NCBI GenBank assembly: GCA_027604505.1 | Contig: JADIIX010000393.1 | Coordinates: forward strand, 1-10,092 | DNA from: Gonapodya sp. JEL0774 | Lineage: Eukaryota; Monoblepharomycota; Monoblepharidomycetes; Monoblepharidales; Gonapodyaceae | Reading direction: 5' to 3' | DNA: 10,092 nucleotides | Shown here: positions 8,305-10,092 of the stretch, in pieces | How the letters are laid out: the number at the start of each line of letters is the position of its first letter | How positions within the stretch are numbered: position 1 is the first letter of the stretch | Notes under the pieces: model-generated | Seen by the model: only the letters and a program-made list of their open reading frames with translations | Databases searched by the model: none | Told to the model about the DNA's origin: nothing | Program-made: the position numbers and the translations under genes

Positions 8305-9822
8305 ATGCTTCCTTTACTGGACAACAGTGCTGTGGAAGAGTCATTGCGGTCGAATATTCCCGATCGGTTCCAGACAGACGATCTGGGTGGATCTTCTACC
8401 TCTGACGGAATCTCTGACCTTGAAATTATAGACCAAGATGATTTTTCCGAGTCGGAGGATGAAGGTCTCGAGCTTGTCACTGAAGCTTCAGATGAAGAAG
8501 GGTCCGTGATCCTAATCCGGAGAAGCGGAACTAGGTCGAACTCCAACATTGAGAGCGACGGCACTGATATGGATGAGTTGCCCAGGAGCACTTTTCGCGA
8601 GAGGCGTGTATCTCTCCTTGTACCGGAGGAGGAGGACACCACCAGTTTCGATGCATCTGAATCTGAATCACCAGCAAAGATTTCCGAAGAGCTGCAAGAC
8701 ACTCCTTTCATCGATGAGGCTGAGAATGCTACATATCATTGCAAGGATGCAAAGGCGGACGCCACTGTCCAGCATTCTGTTATTCGCGCAGATGTTCCGC
8801 ACGACACAACTACTGATAACCGACGAATAGTGACCACCAGCACAGCAACGGGAGTCCAATCAGACCCTATTGTGAACGTTCGACACTCACACACCATATC
8901 GCACTCTGTGCCGCTCCTCTCAGTCCCTACCAGCTCAGGCTTTGGTCTTCGCCGTCGACGTGCTCGCGCAACATCTGATGTGGAGTCTCAACTGCACGAT
9001 TCGGAACTGGAAACACTGCTGGCAAGGAGGATGCGCCTCATGCGTGGCGCTGTCCCACCAAGGACAGTCGAGTCTGCATTGGTGAAGATCGTGATGGACG
9101 GGAGATCGGGTCAGGGAGAGGGGATGACACCGAGAAGGACAAAGCAAGCACTGAAGAAGTTTGAGGTGGTGCTGGTAGGAGTCACTGCGATATGGTTAGT
9201 TGTTCGCACCATTTTCGTCTGTGAGGACAAGTCCCAAGATCCCACTTGCATGCATAGCCTCGCCATTTTACTTGTCCCGACCTTTTCTCCACACTGTAAC
9301 TCTGCCAATGGCTTAACTCTGACTCGCCCAATACCGCGATGTTCCCGAACTCTCTCGGGCAGCAACGCGACTGTCAACGCTCGCTCCACCTCGTCAGCGC
9401 TGTCTATCCCACCCACCAAGAAACTCGCCGTGACGCCGATGAGTTTTCAATTGCCAGCTTCACCGGCTCAACCACTTATCGTTTACAAGGGTCGTCAGCA
9501 TCGCTCCCACAAAGTCTCGTTCGCTCGAGCACGAACAACCTCATTGGTTTCCCTGCCGGAGGTTACAAAGGCTCTCACATTTTCTCACTTTGGAGATGCA
9601 TTGGGGACCAAAATAGCTGGGCCTATAACCAAGAAACGTGGCAGGAGCATGCACCGAGAGCACCAGAGGGGTGGAACCGATGTGATCCCCGTGGAGCAAT
9701 CCCAAGGATTGATTATGGCGCCTCATTCTGCGACCGATCCACTCATGACTGTAGAAGGAACACCTGAAGTAGTTTTGGGCAAGGTACGCATGTCGCGATT
9801 GTCTGTGGGGCTGCCGTTGTGA
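8305..9822 (+). CDS. Hypothetical acidic Ser-rich protein with one membrane helix
   Basis: A 505-codon frame opens at ATG 8305, with an in-frame TGA 15 bases upstream, and ends TGA at 9820-9822. I do not recognise the family. Residues about 20-75 are rich in Asp, Glu and Ser (QDDFSESEDEGLELVTEASD). Residues about 210-230 are Arg-rich (GLRRRRARATS). A Lys/Arg-rich stretch (TPRRTKQALKK) leads into a 20-residue hydrophobic run, FEVVLVGVTAIWLVVRTIFV (286-305), probably a membrane helix. The C-terminal 130 residues are basic and low in complexity, with KKRGRSMHREHQ. An intron is likely just after the helix: 9221-9397 (T|GTGAGG...GTCAG) is 177 nt, keeps the frame and would give 446 residues with the helix intact. 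GTTAGT at 9195 to CAG at 9362 (168 nt) also keeps the frame but would cut the helix. The segment so removed is Cys/Pro-rich, unlike the rest. Confidence 0.62.
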   Translation: MLPLLDNSAVEESLRSNIPDRFQTDDLGGSSTSDGISDLEIIDQDDFSESEDEGLELVTEASDEEGSVILIRRSGTRSNSNIESDGTDMDELPRSTFRERRVSLLVPEEEDTTSFDASESESPAKISEELQDTPFIDEAENATYHCKDAKADATVQHSVIRADVPHDTTTDNRRIVTTSTATGVQSDPIVNVRHSHTISHSVPLLSVPTSSGFGLRRRRARATSDVESQLHDSELETLLARRMRLMRGAVPPRTVESALVKIVMDGRSGQGEGMTPRRTKQALKKFEVVLVGVTAIWLVVRTIFVCEDKSQDPTCMHSLAILLVPTFSPHCNSANGLTLTRPIPRCSRTLSGSNATVNARSTSSALSIPPTKKLAVTPMSFQLPASPAQPLIVYKGRQHRSHKVSFARARTTSLVSLPEVTKALTFSHFGDALGTKIAGPITKKRGRSMHREHQRGGTDVIPVEQSQGLIMAPHSATDPLMTVEGTPEVVLGKVRMSRLSVGLPL

Positions 9823-10092
9823 TAAGGAGAACTGGTATCGCATTTCGAGAACTTTTTCAAACACCACATGAGCTTTGATTAAATATTCATAAATGAGCTT
9901 TTGATATCATGATTATGTTGCACAATTGAATGATCGTGTTTGCATCGTTGCAGTCTGCGTCTGTGATTCTCCTTTCATCCAATATGCGGAATCAAATCCG
10001 ATATAAATTTGGAATTATTAGGGGATGTGCGCTACACGTTAATTACGAGTAGAAAACAACGAGTTGCACAAAACACAAAACCACCAGTAGAG
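9823..10092. other. AT-rich downstream DNA
   Basis: No gene was recognised in the last 270 bases. The sequence is clearly more AT-rich than the coding parts, with ATTAAATATTCATAAAT at about 9879-9895 as a possible poly(A)-signal region for the preceding gene. Nothing crossing the right edge can be assigned. Confidence 0.5.

Noticed and set aside
8271-8711. Ser-rich - strand frame
   Set aside because: It is the antisense of the Asp/Glu/Ser-rich N-terminal coding part of the 8305-9822 gene; mirrored Ser codons explain its composition.
9339-9867. Alternative + and - frames over the 3' part of the last gene
   Set aside because: The main frame stays open to a natural stop with consistent basic composition; the others have no link to the N-terminal part.
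1-10092. Possible CRISPR array, transposon ends, tRNA or rRNA genes
   Set aside because: No regular repeat-spacer pattern, terminal repeats, transposase or integrase motifs, or tRNA T-loop sequences were seen by eye on either strand.

Overview
The window looks like nuclear DNA of a filamentous fungus, most likely a basidiomycete. Protein-coding frames are broken by many short introns (58-92 nt is typical here) with GT...AG borders and CTNAC/CTAAT-like branch sites. Genes lie close together on both strands, base composition is balanced, and there is no bacterial operon structure or Shine-Dalgarno signal. A complex I accessory subunit is present, which argues against Saccharomyces-type yeasts that lost complex I. 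No tRNA, rRNA, CRISPR array, transposon or long repeat was recognised.

Layout, left to right. (1) The possible last 17 codons of a + strand gene run off the left edge, followed by about 0.8 kb of promoter and leader DNA. (2) A + strand four-exon gene (874-2738) encodes a 331-residue protein with a mitochondrial-type N-terminus and a body that resembles a very divergent SPFH/band-7 (stomatin/prohibitin-like) domain. (3) A + strand three-exon gene (3396-4773) encodes a 383-residue F-box protein with an acidic tail, preceded by overlapping upstream ORFs. (4) A convergent intergenic stretch (4774-5326) follows. (5) A - strand five-exon gene (5327-6316) encodes a xanthine/guanine phosphoribosyltransferase of the XPT1 type; this is the most secure call. 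(6) A - strand three-exon gene (6475-7476) encodes a four-helix Tim17-like membrane protein that best fits the NDUFA11/B14.7 (fungal 21.3 kDa) subunit of respiratory complex I. (7) The 0.83 kb at 7477-8304 has open reading segments on both strands and could not be resolved into a gene. (8) A + strand gene (8305-9822) encodes an acidic, Ser-rich protein of unknown function with one likely membrane helix and one or no intron. (9) AT-rich downstream DNA ends the window.

The genes do not form a pathway. Two products are probably mitochondrial (the SPFH-like protein and the complex I subunit), one is a cytosolic purine-salvage enzyme, one is a probable SCF substrate receptor, and one is unknown. 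All exon coordinates were derived by hand from reading frame, splice signals and family similarity. I saw no defence, mobile or biosynthetic system. The most interesting points are the divergent SPFH-like protein, the two-strand coding ambiguity at 7.5-8.3 kb, and several introns whose alternative splicing would keep the frame.
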